A stretch of 64,000 nucleotides of DNA, from assembly GCF_905163445.1 (NCBI RefSeq), contig NC_053182.1:6634001-6698000 (forward strand). The letters are read 5' to 3'. Both the position numbers and the translations under genes were made by a program. The notes under the pieces are model-generated. The model was not told where the DNA came from and did not search any database. It worked only from the letters and a program-made list of their open reading frames with translations. Positions 30,727-41,719 of this stretch are shown one piece after another; position 1 is the first letter of the stretch; the number at the start of each line of letters is the position of its first letter. Source of the DNA: Pararge aegeria. Its lineage: Eukaryota; Arthropoda; Insecta; Lepidoptera; Nymphalidae.

Positions 30727-30828
30727 GATAATTCCTCCAAGTGTAGGTAAAAACACTAAAAAAATTATAAAAATCTGAATAATGCTGTTATTTTCACTAC
30801 CATTTGTTACATAACATTCTATATTATT

Positions 30829-31146
30829 ATGATTTTTAGCACTGATGGTAACAACAGATTCAAATCTCTATTTTATATGCTGTCCCGCGATCTTTTCCGC
30901 GCACAAATTGCGATAAATAAATTATTTCAATGCGAACTTTCATCCCCTACTATAGTTGGGTATAAATTGTTGTTGTTAAAAGCAGCTTATATAATTAATT
31001 TCAATAACATATATGTTAACAACGTGTGTTTGGATTCCAGCTATTTTAATGACAGACAGACATACTATAACGGCATTACGACTGCATTGTTGAAATTTGG
31101 TCAAACCTTGATCCAAACATTGACGTTTATTAAGGCCCCGAGTTAA
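30829..31146 (+). other. 105-codon ORF without recognisable domain
   Basis: The frame starts with ATT, not ATG (30829), and the product has no domain, signal peptide or membrane segment that I recognise. Most likely it is chance. Confidence 0.12.
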
Positions 31147-31774
31147 ATGTTTGGCTCTGATGAAATAGTTAAAACAATAATGCATCATAGTGCCATTATA
31201 CTCTTAAAATATGTTGATCATAATATACGAAAGAAAAATATAATTAGTTGAACTAAAAAGAGACCCGCGGGCAATCACGCACAATCTCGCGTGAATACAG
31301 GGGAAATATTTAGTAATGGTCGGTTGGCTTAAAAAATGAATATAAAACAATAATGATCCAATTTGATTTTCATGTTAGTCGAGGCATAAAAGACACAAAA
31401 GAATTCCAACGCGGCATGCAATAATACACTGTCTAACATTGTCGTATAATCATTACAAAGCAACAATAGTAAAAAGTGGGGTCTTACTAGCATCGATTAA
31501 AGCAGTATTTTTATAACATCGTTTGTGTTTATTAAGATGGATTCTATAATCCTAATTATAATGACGTCAACGTAGGCAAAAAACTGTATTTTTAAAATAA
31601 TATAATTGTGTTGTTTGATAAATAAGATGTGTTGAAGCGATTTTTATTAAGTAGTGATATGAGATTGTGAACTGACTGACTTTTTTGTGTCCCGCTGGCA
31701 TTGTTTTCTTGGGCTGCAATCCTCTCTTCAAACGTAGATTGCAATGTTGGTCTGCTTAGCAATGTAAATGCTAG

Positions 31775-31862
31775 TCCAACGTTCATCATCATCACCGTAT
31801 CAACCGATTGCTGTCGGTCCACTGCTAGTCATAGGTCGTTAGTAGGAAGTTTCATAGACAAC
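31775..31862 (-). mobile_element. RTE-like LINE 3' tail fragment
   Basis: TCATCATCATCACCGTATCA, ACCGATTGCTGTCGGTCCAC and GTAGGAAGTTTCATAG match, with divergence, the reverse of the RTE-like 3' end at 44940-45027. Confidence 0.6.
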
Positions 31863-32639
31863 GGTCTTGGGCCTTTTCAAACATTATCTCTATATTATTC
31901 TTGTCCCGCTTTTCTTATAAAACGATGCATTCTATTTCGCAATAGGTAGGTATGTGTATTAAGCTTTCCGAGAAAACGGCGTGTTCATATTTCGCGATGA
32001 ACAATGAATGCCGGATGAAAGAGAACTCTTTGTTCAGGACTGTAATAAAGGAACAGGCGAAACGAAAAAATGGGAACACAAACGTTTCGCGCATATTTTG
32101 TGCTTTTTTATCCAAATATGTTTGACTACAGCGTCGGTTTGCGCTATCGGAATAAATAAATGCACAGACCATTTTACCCTATTTTAGTTCTTTACCCTAA
32201 ATTTAACATGTATTGTGAAAGTTATTCATTTATACAACCTAAATCTATACCCACATAATAATAAGAGAAGATAATTTTGTTTGTTTGTTTAATTATAATC
32301 CAAATAGTATGCACCGTGCACTAACAACTAGCAACTAACTAGAAAGGTCTTTTATGCAAAAGTAACATAATTTATATTTTATTTCAGTGATATTAATATT
32401 CAGTAGAAATCGCACGTTATCCTGATAATTTACTTACGTAGCGTTAACTGTACTATTTTTTTTTTACTTTTTAGTAGATTCAAAAATTTGTCTGTGAAGC
32501 CATATCTCACAAAGTTTCTATTGGTGAAATAGGTATAAAAATCTCCACCTCGAAACATCCTCTTTATAACATGAGTATAGATACAAATTACGACGATTTA
32601 AAGGGCTCTCCGTTGCACTGTGTTGGACAATGCCGATCC

Positions 32640-32890
32640 TTCATCATCACATCAACCGATAGACGTCCACTGCTGGACATAGGTCTTTTGTAGGGAGTTC
32701 CAAGTTCCACGATTCTGAGCCGCTTGGATCCAACGGCTACCTGCGACGCGCTTAATGTCGTCTGTCCACCTCGTTGGGGGTCGACCAACGCTGCGCTTAC
32801 CAGTACGGGGCTGCCATTCCAGCACCTTGGGACCCCAACGTCCATCCTTTCTCCGAACTATGTGCCCGGCCCATTGCCACTTAAGCTTCG
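32640..32890 (-). mobile_element. RTE-like LINE 3' end, 5'-truncated
   Basis: Read in reverse: AAGTGGCAATGGGCCGGGCA, GGATGGACGTTGGGGTC, AGGTGCTGGAATGGCAGC, CGAGGTGGACAGACGAC, CTCCCTACAAAAGACC and GGACGTCTATCGGTTGATG. This is collinear with the + strand copy ending at 45027 and shares its GATGATG-type end. It encodes the C-terminal Arg-rich region only. Confidence 0.88.
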
Positions 32891-33264
32891 CGATCCTTAT
32901 TTAGTTTAATTTAAAACTATTATTACCATATAAAAATTAGTGCAATGTCTGGAATTGTTATACAGTCACATCATCCATTCCTAACCTATAATATTCTCTA
33001 ACCACATAGCTTGGTAATCAAATTTTATTACCTTGAAATGTCAAGGTAATAACAGATCAGATGACGCAATCATCAAACACGTGGCTAATTAAGAACCTCA
33101 CTTATATTGTAAGCCACCGAAAAGCTCGTGTATTTTTTAACAATTTCGTTTGAAATCCTACCCTACCCAATTCATGAATATTAAAATATGTTCTGGGAAT
33201 TTGAATTCAATACATTATGTTAGAATATCAAACAATGCCAGATTCAAAATGTTTTTTTAGAGAA

Positions 33265-33440
33265 AAATAACCTCGTAGGTGCAGAGGTTTGAGATTACCC
33301 GCCCACTCCGAGCTGGTATTTGAATTGGTTCATCTTCTCTATAGACCGTGTTATTAACGCTACTTGGAGTCAAGTGATATTATGAAGGACAAGAACTGTG
33401 CCTAGTGAGTGGAGATTAATAGGCTGATGATAACATATTA
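33265..33440 (+). repeat. LINE 3' end-like repeat
   Basis: ACTTGGAGTCAAGTGATATT, ATGAAGGACAAGAACTGTGC, CTAGTGAGTGGAG and AATAGGCTGATGATAAC resemble the 3' terminus of a lepidopteran LINE with GAT-type tail. Confidence 0.4.
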
Positions 33441-33604
33441 ACTAGAACCCACCGTACTCCATCTTTCAGGTTGCCACGAGTATTTAGTTAAATAAAAACT
33501 TAGTAGGTATGGATTTTCTCGCCGTGTATAACCCGACCGTTTAAAGAATGCTTGCTTAACATCTTTCAGTTGATCAACAATAAAAAACGGTTGTATTTTT
33601 AATA

Positions 33605-33720
33605 TTTTTTATTCCACTACATGGTTAGTGATGATGCAGTTTAAGATGGTAGCTTTGTAAGATGTTAGGGTATGACAGACATATTATACCCAGTCCCCAT
33701 GGTTTCTACAGGGCAACGTA
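33605..33720 (-). repeat. SINE-like repeat S4 fragment
   Basis: CTACATGGTTAGTGATGATG, CAGTTTAAGATGGTAGC and GTTAGGGTATGACAGAC match the part of S4 seen at 20290-20370. Confidence 0.55.
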
Positions 33721-33724
33721 ATGT

Positions 33725-35200
33725 ATCCCACACTAGACAAACTTGCAATAGCTCAGTATGGATTTAAAAAAAAATGTTTTGCTCATTTGTTTAACTTTAA
33801 ATTTATCGAAAAGGTTATGTGGTACACTTACGTGAGTACGTCAAATCAACGATGTTGATAACAATCATTAACGTCAATTGCATTACATATATCGTAATTA
33901 TTGTAAATATAGCTACATAATTGTAAAAATCATTTATTATTTGTATTAAATAGATATATTGTAATTAAAAATACAAAATCAAAGTTTTTTACAGTATTTC
34001 TTCCGGTTTACAATTTCGTAATAAAAACATTTTTAAACCTCAGCATATTTTAACATCCAAGGTTTATGAGAAACACATGTAGGAAGTACCTACTTGTATT
34101 TCAAGGTATCGACATCGCCTTCTTAAATATATTTAATTTTTATGTCTTATATAGTAAGTACATAAATTAACAATTTAAGTATTCAATTGACTAGGTGATA
34201 TAATTTGTGATATAATTAATGGCCCTTCTGACCTTGATTATTCTCCGTTACTGTCAATAGGTGACTGGTGAGCATAGCGCAAAGGCTTCTAAGCTCATGA
34301 GCTTTTCAATTTCCCAACTTTCTTTTTTTATTATATTCGGGTTTTTCGTATTTTTTTTTACTTTTCTATAGTTGAAGCCGCTGGGTGGAGATAGAGATCC
34401 AGGTTATTTTCTTACCATTTTTGAATTGTTTTATGTGCATAAAATTAGGTTGAACTACACGAACGTGACTATACGATTATTACTATTCTATACTATTTTT
34501 TTTTTAAATTCAGTTTCGGCTTTGGGCTTAAATCGTGTCATTCCTAATCTCCCAGCAGGTGCTGTATTTTTCTTTTTTTTTTTTGCTGGCGAGGTCTCTT
34601 TGTCAACGTCTGCCAATCGGCAGTAAGATCTGCTCGTTATGTATACTTGAAATACGGATAACATTTCAAATTTGTGAATTATTAATAATTTCCGTATTTT
34701 CTCTGCTTTGGTCAGGTGATAGAGAATTATAATCCTTCCGTAGACTAATAAAAATTAACTATAAACTGCTTAAAATAAAAATATAATCATTATTATTTTC
34801 TGAGACCCTAGATTTTTTGAGAACTTATTATAAAATTTACTTTATTACTATAATTCTGAGAACCTAATTATGCGCATTCAGAATTAAGATTTATTAAAAT
34901 AATTACTTCACACGACGTCATGTTATTGACCGCAATACAAAATAAGTCCTTCAGGGCCTTTCAAAAAACTCTTGTATGGTCTAAATTACTCGCTGCAAAA
35001 ATTTACTGCAACTTAAAAAAGCATTTTTTTGTTTACCCAATAGGTATGTTTGCTCTTAATACAAGTACCTACTGCAAGAACAATTTTCCTACGATAGGTA
35101 TAATTAAGCGAGCGAAATGAGGTCATAGGCGGGTGAAATAGCATTGCGTCCATCTGTCTGTCTGTTAAAGCGGTATAAAACTATTATGCCGTATGGTGAT
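33725..35200. other. Stretch without recognised features
   Basis: This is AT-rich, with ORFs of low complexity (Phe-rich shadows of T runs). No exon or repeat is supported. Confidence 0.35.
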
Positions 35201-35204
35201 GGCA

Positions 35205-35785
35205 GAACCGCAGAACGGAATACAATTGTCACCCCCCCAACTCGTCCCGCGGGTGTCGTCCGAGGCGACTAAGGGAATATAATAAAAGTATCATTAATAT
35301 GGCACCCATTATTTATAACAAGCTACCAGTGTCATTGGCGGACAGAAACCGAAATAATATCATTTAAGAGTAAAATTGAAGATTCTTACTTATAAAGCGA
35401 TATTATGATATTAAAGAATATTTATGTGACATTTTATAGAACTTTGACTATTATAGAATTTATTAATAGATTTGTTGTATATTATTATTAATTGATTTAA
35501 ATACTTGATAAAAATTTTAATTTAATGAGCATTGTAAAATGCATAGTTTTTAGCAAATTAAATTGCATGCCAATCGATGTACCTCCTACTCAACCTGCAA
35601 ATAAAGATTTTGAAATAAAGAAATAAAGAAACGGAGGACGGCCAGCAGCGTTCTCTGTGCTGTCTCTGTCTACTACCATCTACTGCGATCACCAATCTGT
35701 CTGCATAGCATGGTGATTATGGGCGAACTCTCCCGTAAGGACAGGGAAAGGCCTTTAGTCCAGCAGTGGACTGGTTTAGGCTTTG
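35205..35785 (+). mobile_element. Repeat family S6, interrupted by a LINE
   Basis: The left part has CAATTGTCACCCCCCCAACT, CCGCGGGTGTCGTCCGAGGC and GACTAAGGGAATATAA (to 35282). The right part starts ACGGAGGACGGCCAGCAGCG (35631) and continues TGCGATCACCAATCTGTCTG, GGTGATTATGGGC, AAAGGCCTTTAGTCCAGCAG and GGCTTTGATGATGATAAT, the GAT-type end. Confidence 0.82.
35283..35630 (+). mobile_element. 5'-truncated LINE 3' end inside S6
   Basis: It begins with text encoding PIIYNKLPVSLAD and a FKSKIEDS-like stretch, the usual C-terminus of Jockey/CR1-like LINEs. Its 3' UTR ends CCTCCTACTCAACCTGC and then AATAAAGATTTTGAAATAAAG. The tail differs from that of the LINE at 22576-22912, so it is a different family or a very divergent one. 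Confidence 0.75.
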
Positions 35786-35794
35786 ATGATGATA

Positions 35795-35965
35795 ATACAA
35801 TATATATATATATTTCTTATGTGCGTGTGTATGTCACTGAACTCCTCCTAAAGGGCTGGACCGATTTGAATGAATTTTCTGGTATGCGTTTGCGTTTGGG
35901 TGGCACCCTGGATGGTTTAGATTCACAAATCAGCCCGACAGATGGCGCTGGGGTCCTTTAGTATT
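35795..35965 (+). repeat. Lepidopteran interspersed repeat
   Basis: A TA run (35800-35814) is followed by GTGCGTGTGTATGTCACTGA, CTCCTCCTAAAGGGCTGGAC, GATTTGAATGAATTTTCTGG and ATTCACAAATCAGCCCGACA. This is a common non-coding element with a query-like GGCTGGACCGATTT core shared with Helitron-like repeats. Confidence 0.5.
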
Positions 35966-35999
35966 ATATATATTTAAGTAATAATATATTTATTTTATG

Positions 36000-36178
36000 G
36001 GTACTGTATGTATATGTGCTCCACTAAACTATATTCTGTATTTGTTTTCTTCGCCTGGAAGAAATCGCTACGAAGCGATAAGGCCGCCAAATTGTATACG
36101 TTGTTTTGTTATACTTTTCTTTTTTTATGTACTTTTTGCGGTGTGCAATAAAAGTATATTCATTCATTCATTCATTAA
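36000..36178 (+). mobile_element. LINE 3' UTR with ATTC tail
   Basis: CTGGAAGAAATCGCTACGAA, GCGATAAGGCCGCCAAATTG and GTGTGCAATAAAAGTATATT followed by ATTC repeats (36158-36176) is the 3' end of a LINE, including its AATAAA. No coding part remains. Confidence 0.6.
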
Positions 36179-36179
36179 A

Positions 36180-37010
36180 CTATTATTAACAAATTGAAAA
36201 GCTCATAATAAGTAATAAATACCTTTGTATAATAATAATACTTTTCAATCTTTCAAAGCTCAGGTAGACACAAAAAAGTTTATTAGGTACTTATGTCTGA
36301 AATAAGGACTTAATTAGGTGGTACGACGTAACCTAACCTAACACTTACATAAACATAGACTATGTTAACATTTAAGTGGAAACAGTGCAAACAAAAGCTT
36401 GTAGTTTATTATTAATGTGAAGCCTAACCGGACTATATAATCGTAACAACACGACCTTGGACAAGGTACAATTTATACAAGGTTTGTGCCTATCATAAAA
36501 AAAACCTGTAGGTGTAGCCAGGCCGTGAAAAAATCGATAACCGGTTGGCGAATTAAATAATGAATAATATTAAAACGATTGATTTTAAATGTTCTTTTGA
36601 AGGAGACAATTAAAAAGTCACTCTAGAATGGTTTAACCTTTACGTAATATTTCTAAATCTATTACAGATAAAATTCCGTGATCTTAAGTTTCGCACAGGA
36701 ATCTATTAATATTGCTGCCAATCCGTTTCCTGAATTATAGTTACATGTTGGTAATTAGCAGGGTTTGGAATTATTATTTATGACACAAACCCATTACGTG
36801 TAAATAAATTGACTTTCATTTATGCTTACAGTTTGAACCAAGAGCTTAATACCGGACACTATGTAACTAAATATTATTCCATAAAAGCATGAGTTACTTT
36901 GCGGAACTCCACGACATACTTTAATTAGCTTTAATCCTGGATAGTGGATGGATAGATAATGATTTCTTAAACGCTTCTTAACTTAAATGTTAACTAGGGG
37001 GTTGTAGCGT
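36180..37010. other. Stretch without recognised features
   Basis: AT-rich; no exon or repeat is supported. Confidence 0.35.
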
Positions 37011-37012
37011 AG

Positions 37013-37215
37013 TCCTTACTTAATATAATCAATGTGAAAGTGTGTATGTTTGTTTGCCTTTACGCCCTAACTAAGCAACCAATCTACTTGATATTTGGCG
37101 TAGAATTAGTAGGAAGGACCGAGAATCACATAGGCTACTTTTTGTCCCAGTATATATATGGTTCCCACGGGATTTGTTGAAAGCACAGCCACGGGAAGAA
37201 CGCAGGCAACCGTTG
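37013..37215 (+). mobile_element. Helitron-like non-autonomous element
   Basis: GTCCTTACTTAATATAATCA, ATGTGAAAGTGTGTATGTTT, CGCCCTAACTAAGCAACCAA, TTGATATTTGGCGTAGAATT and ATCACATAGGCTACTTTTTG, then GTTCCCACGGGATTTG. It shares this order with the fragment at 14097. The 3' CTAG end is eroded. Confidence 0.6.
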
Positions 37216-37777
37216 GTATCATTACATTACGGATACTTTTATCATAGACTTAAACCCCTCCCGTACGTCCCGTAATATAATTTTCCATTCCATTATCTCC
37301 TAAAGCTAAACTATGCGAACAATTAACAAGCTGTTAATGCCAATATCACCTTCTTGGTAGGATTAATATTCTATGCCTATAAATGGATTGAAAATCTCAT
37401 TTAAATTTTTAATTATTGGTTTACACATAAAATGAGTTCAATATTGTGGCTTATCAATAAGTGGTAGGTTTATGGTTTCACAGACTAATTAGATCTACAA
37501 AAACTACTGGATAAAATTAATTTCGAATGGTGAAATAATAGTTATTAAAATCGGTTTGATAGTAATTTTGAATAAAAGAATATATTATAGAAGTACAGAC
37601 AAATTAACAGCTACAGCAACCTATTTATCTAATTTCTCTGCATCAGCTGCAGCACGCTTCAGTCTTGGTTTTCAGTGGGTTACCTTCACGGAAGTAACCT
37701 TCGCTCAATAGTTAACAATCAATAAACTGAAAACTTTAATATTAGAACCTATTGGTTATTGAACCTATTGGTTTTCA

Positions 37778-38158
37778 GCTGTAATCGAATCTATTGGTTT
37801 GGCGCGAAGCGATGGCAAGAGACCTGATGGTATGACGCTCGTTCCTTGGAGGCTGGTTGGAAGGTCACTTGTATGGGATGCAACTTGTGTCGATACCCTA
37901 ACTGCATCACACATCCAAGCCACCTCGTCAATGGTGGGTGCGGCTGCTACCAGTGCCGAGCAGGCCAAGAGGCGTAAATATGAAATAGCAGTTAGCAGTT
38001 TCATTTTGGTGCCTTTTGGAGTAAAGACTTTGCAACTGTGGGGACCGGAGGCACGAGCTCTTTTTAAAGAATTATCGAAAAGGGTTATCGAGTCTAGCGG
38101 TGATCTTAGAGTTACCTTGGCCAAAAATTAGTTTGGCCATCCAAAGCGGCAATGCTGC
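37778..38158 (+). pseudogene. Retroelement-associated nuclease-like C-terminal fragment
   Basis: The frame encodes GLARSDGKRPDGMTLVPW, then LVWDATCVDTL, AEQAKRRKYEIA and LVPFGVKTLQLWGPEARALF. This matches a conserved C-terminal module found next to reverse transcriptases in many invertebrate genomes. The KRPDG...LVWDATCVDT spacing recalls a PD-(D/E)XK nuclease core, but that is inference. Near 38120 the frame shifts: the expected continuation ISLAIQSGNAAS appears one frame over (to 38158) after the TAG of the first frame. The RT itself is absent, so this is a dead fragment. Confidence 0.65.
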
Positions 38159-38479
38159 CAGCATCTAAGGAACTGCGGTGGTTTTGAAGACGTTTTAGAT
38201 TTTATTTAGTTTTGCATAGATTAGTTTATTTTAGGTTATATTTTTTAAAACAAATGTGAAAGTTATATAACAGCTATTTAAATAAAAGGCTAAAAAAATA
38301 AGTTGAATATAAGAAGCTACTGAGTTATATTATATAAACTACTAAATGTAACCATCAAAGCCGAAAAAAAATGACAATTATTTGAGTAATTTTGATACAC
38401 AGACATTTGTAGATAGTAGAACGTTAAGATGTTAATTTTATCCTGTTACAAGTCATAAATTTCATTTCATTATAGTTAA

Positions 38480-38671
38480 ATGCCTCAGCATAATAGTGTA
38501 TCATCATATCATGTTAATTTACCGGAAGATTCTTCTTTAATTCGAAACTCCTTCGGTTTTATAGCCGTCAACAAAACCATATTTATATGGTTGAATACAT
38601 TACACGCATGTGTTAAACGATACATGCACATTTTTCGTCATAAAACACGATATAAGCGTGTTAAAATGTAA
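38480..38671 (+). CDS. 63-codon ORF after a good splice acceptor, candidate exon
   Basis: ATG 38480 follows TTTCATTTCATTATAG/TTAA, a plausible acceptor. The product starts MPQHNSVSSYHVNLPEDSS and ends in a basic tail (HKTRYKRVKM). No domain is recognised. It could be a small gene, an exon or chance. Confidence 0.2.
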   Translation: MPQHNSVSSYHVNLPEDSSLIRNSFGFIAVNKTIFIWLNTLHACVKRYMHIFRHKTRYKRVKM

Positions 38672-38699
38672 CACATCATAAAATTTTACAAACTGGATA

Positions 38700-40590
38700 G
38701 TGTTCGGGAAATCTTTGACACCAATTAAATACATTTTGCATGAAAAGCCTTTATGGGGACCCATTGTTATAAGAACAATAAGAAATTATCGTGAGTCAAA
38801 CTGTAAGCTTGTGTGGTATGGTTTCCGAGAAAGTGGTGAAACTGTTCCAATTTTGTTGTTCACATGACTTAATAAAATAAAAAGATTAAGTTTCAGGGGT
38901 CCTTTATATAACATATATGCTAACATTTGCAGATTATTAACAGAATAATTGTTTTTGGTATCTACAGTTTTCAGGTAGCCCTATTTAGTTTTGAGTATTA
39001 TATTTACTAAATAGATTTTATTTTAAGTATATTTTGTTCTCAGTTTTTTTTAAATCCCGCGAGAGTTTATTCTTGTCACTAGAAAAGTCTCCGCGGATAC
39101 AAGCTATATCTGTGTTGTATTTCATCAACACCAATGAACGTAAGAAACAAACAAACACGCCTTCAAATTTACATTATTAGTATGGATAAAGTACTAAACA
39201 TAAAAAATGATATAACGTGGACAAGAATCCGCAGCTAATAAAAATTAATTAAGTCTTTTACATAAGTAATTAATTTTTATTTAAATTTACAGTTAAGAAA
39301 TTATTAAAAATAGCAACGGAAGTAGATTCACTGGGCTAAAAATAAACTGACCCCGATCCAATTAACCATTCAAATTCGAAGGAAAACACGTATTGTTTCT
39401 TTTGTGAGTGTTAGGTGATCAGTTTTTATTTAAGACAGTTTGTTAAATGGGTAATATAAAGTATTAAAATAACTAAACTATGTAGCTAAAAATTTGCCTA
39501 ATATCTAAATTTAGGTTTGGCTCAGTTGGTAAAAATAATTTACCCCGATAAAATTAACCATTTGAACTCAAAATATATAAAAAAAACACACATTGTTTCC
39601 CTTACAAATGTAACGTCCGTTGTTCAAAATCATTGAAAACATTTGCCTCTAAGTATTTTTTTTTGTCATCATTAATCAGAGCCTCTATATATGTATAATA
39701 GTAATAAAATAATAATGAATATACATATCAAATGGTCACAGCACGGCTCATCATTTGTCACATTTTTCGCAAGTGCTTAATTTAATTTGTCCTGACTTTT
39801 TAAACGACGAAAGCATATAAAAAAAACTAGGGACATACTACAGTACCCCAATGCAGTCATTTTTGTCATTTGCTTTCATTTTAATTCAGAATGAATGTTC
39901 TTATATTTAGGAGGTATGCCATATAAACTGTAATTTTTAAGTAATACTGCTTTAAGCGCTGATAGTAAGCCAACGAAAGATCATCGAAATCTAATAATAG
40001 TGGGGATAGTTAGTTGTACCATTATATAAATCTTCAGCCCTGTTTTGGTAAAACAGTAGTTTTGAGTCGTAATTATTTCCATCAAACTCAAAACGATCAT
40101 AGTGGAAAGTTCAGGACCTTATATTGAACCTCACGAGGCGAGTAGATGTTCAAACAATGTCGAAAGAAAATTGGGTCAAATTTCGCAGTAATGAGGTTAT
40201 TCATAATAGAACTATGAAGATTCCCGGCTATTATTATGTAGGTACGTGAAGAATTCATTTGTGAATCATACAAAGCTGTTATAGTTTAATATACACATAT
40301 GTAATGACATATTTCTTAGATCTCACGGTGTAATGCCTGCACGTGCTTATAATTATCTATTATTTAAACGTCCCTAACACATATTTGCATTGTTTAATGG
40401 TGCATTTATTCCATTGTATTTAATACTAGGTGAACAAGATTTTGTTACAATGTTTAATAATCGTTACGCAGTTTTTAAGAAAATTATTAACTATTTTTCT
40501 TATAACATCTTTTTAATGTCATAACTTTACTTTATTGGCAACTGAAATAACTGTCTGCATGTTTTCTAAGTGTAACTTTTATGCTTTGCA
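38700..40590. other. AT-rich stretch with one Helitron-like copy
   Basis: Apart from the element at 39040-39186 I see no gene. Two stretches near 39300-39380 and 39480-39560 share TAAAATAAWTTTACCCCGAT-like text followed by AAATTAACCATTT, so a diverged tandem duplication is possible. Confidence 0.35.
39040..39186 (-). mobile_element. Helitron-like repeat, 5' part
   Basis: Read in reverse it starts TCCATACTAATAATGTAAAT and continues TTGAAGGCGTGTTTGTTTGT and GTATCCGCGGAGACTTTTC, ending near CTCTCGCGGGATTT. The TC start and text match lepidopteran Helitron-like elements. Confidence 0.5.
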
Positions 40591-40598
40591 AGTGAACA

Positions 40599-40604
40599 TT
40601 TATT
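40599..40604 (-). terminator. Candidate poly(A) signal
   Basis: TTTATT on the plus strand is AATAAA on the minus strand, directly after the stop of the candidate exon at 40610-40842. Confidence 0.35.
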
Positions 40605-40609
40605 AAATA

Positions 40610-40842
40610 TCAGACTAAGCAATAGTAAAACGTGGCGGGATAAAGCGAGAATAATATAAATAATACCAAAACTGCGAACATGCAATAAAGGACCTTCGAG
40701 TATCGTGTCGAAATGTCATCAGTGCTATCAGTATAATATTCCATTGATGAACATAGTCTGCAACGTATTTGACTATATATAATGTTATCATATTCGTAAA
40801 TAGTAGTAGTAGCACCAAAAGAACCATCCGATCCACCGCCCC
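40610..40842 (-). CDS. Candidate terminal exon of an unknown membrane protein
   Basis: The minus strand has an acceptor GGGACTTTTGTGTATGCAG ending at 40843, then an open frame (entered in phase 1) encoding GGGSDGSFGATTTIYEYDN, a Cys/Ser/Thr-rich middle and VLYCMFAVLVLFILFSLY, a clear single membrane segment, ending in TGA at 40610-40612. AATAAA follows within about ten bases. Acceptor, open frame, membrane segment and poly(A) signal together suggest a real last exon. A second frame is also open, which weakens the case. Upstream exons were not found. It lies inside the proposed 5' intron of the CRAL-TRIO gene. Confidence 0.35.
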
Positions 40843-41439
40843 CTGCATACACAAAAGTCCCAAAAATTCATATTAATCGCTTCGTATAATATAATGTTGT
40901 CAACAAAATAAATTTTAATATTCACTAACTTGATCGGTGAATATTTTGAAAATATTATAAAATCTTCGATTCGAGGACTGTTATGGAACGATAAAAATTT
41001 TAAAGCTTTCGTTTTTGAGACAGAGTTTGCAATTTGTACCGATATTTTTCAGTCCTTTTTTTCCTGGACGAACAAGATTATATGTATTCATATTATTTCG
41101 TCATCATCCAAATAATGGTTGTATTGGGCAACATTGTATGGCATTTTAAAATGATTGATGACGAATAGTGCTAACCCTGTTACAAGAAAGCGCAAACTAA
41201 CGTTAAAATAAACGCAACAAAAGTAAGCGTTAATATGCAAATGAAACAGAAAATCATTGAAATTATTCTTTGTGTTTTTTCTATATGGTATATTATGAAT
41301 ACGGCATTTGTATTAACGAAAATAGCACATTAATAAGTACAAACTTACATGTATAAAGACTGCTAAATACATAAGGCATCCTGCGTTATCGCTGTAGTTG
41401 TATAAAAATAATGCAACAAGGACTATTCTCAGACCCGAT

Positions 41440-41705
41440 TTGAGATCATCAATCTCTTCGTAACCCAAGTGGAACAAAAGCTATCCTTGCAAACGTATTC
41501 ATGAGCCGCGACTGATGTTTGCACTCGTCTGTATACAGTAAATGCATGGTACTTCGGCACATGTAGGTACTGCTACACATGCATGTATAACCGGCTTCAA
41601 GGTCAAGCCGCTCGCCGTTGACCGATGATGGTCGGATGGTAACGCACACACTCGCGATTCAGGGAGCTTATACTTTATGAACATGCGTCTACGCATATGT
41701 TTATG
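41440..41705. other. GC-richer block of unknown function
   Basis: The block contains GTCAAGCCGCTCGCCGTTGA and ATGCATGTATAACCGGCTTC. On the minus strand there is CATAAAGTATAAGC (TATA-like) at about 41680-41667, and farther down CATCAGTCGCGG. Overlapping ORFs have no recognisable domain. It could be a regulatory element, an exon or an unknown repeat. Confidence 0.25.
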
Positions 41706-41719
41706 CTTGTTTATTGACA

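Noticed and set aside
30829..31146. 105-codon coding ORF
   Set aside because: It starts with ATT; there is no domain, and composition is like the surrounding AT-rich DNA.
34372..34732. Two overlapping Phe-rich ORFs
   Set aside because: They arise from T-rich low-complexity sequence.
37765..38124. 119-codon minus-strand ORF
   Set aside because: It is the antisense of the retroelement nuclease-like fragment, which has recognisable conserved motifs on the plus strand.
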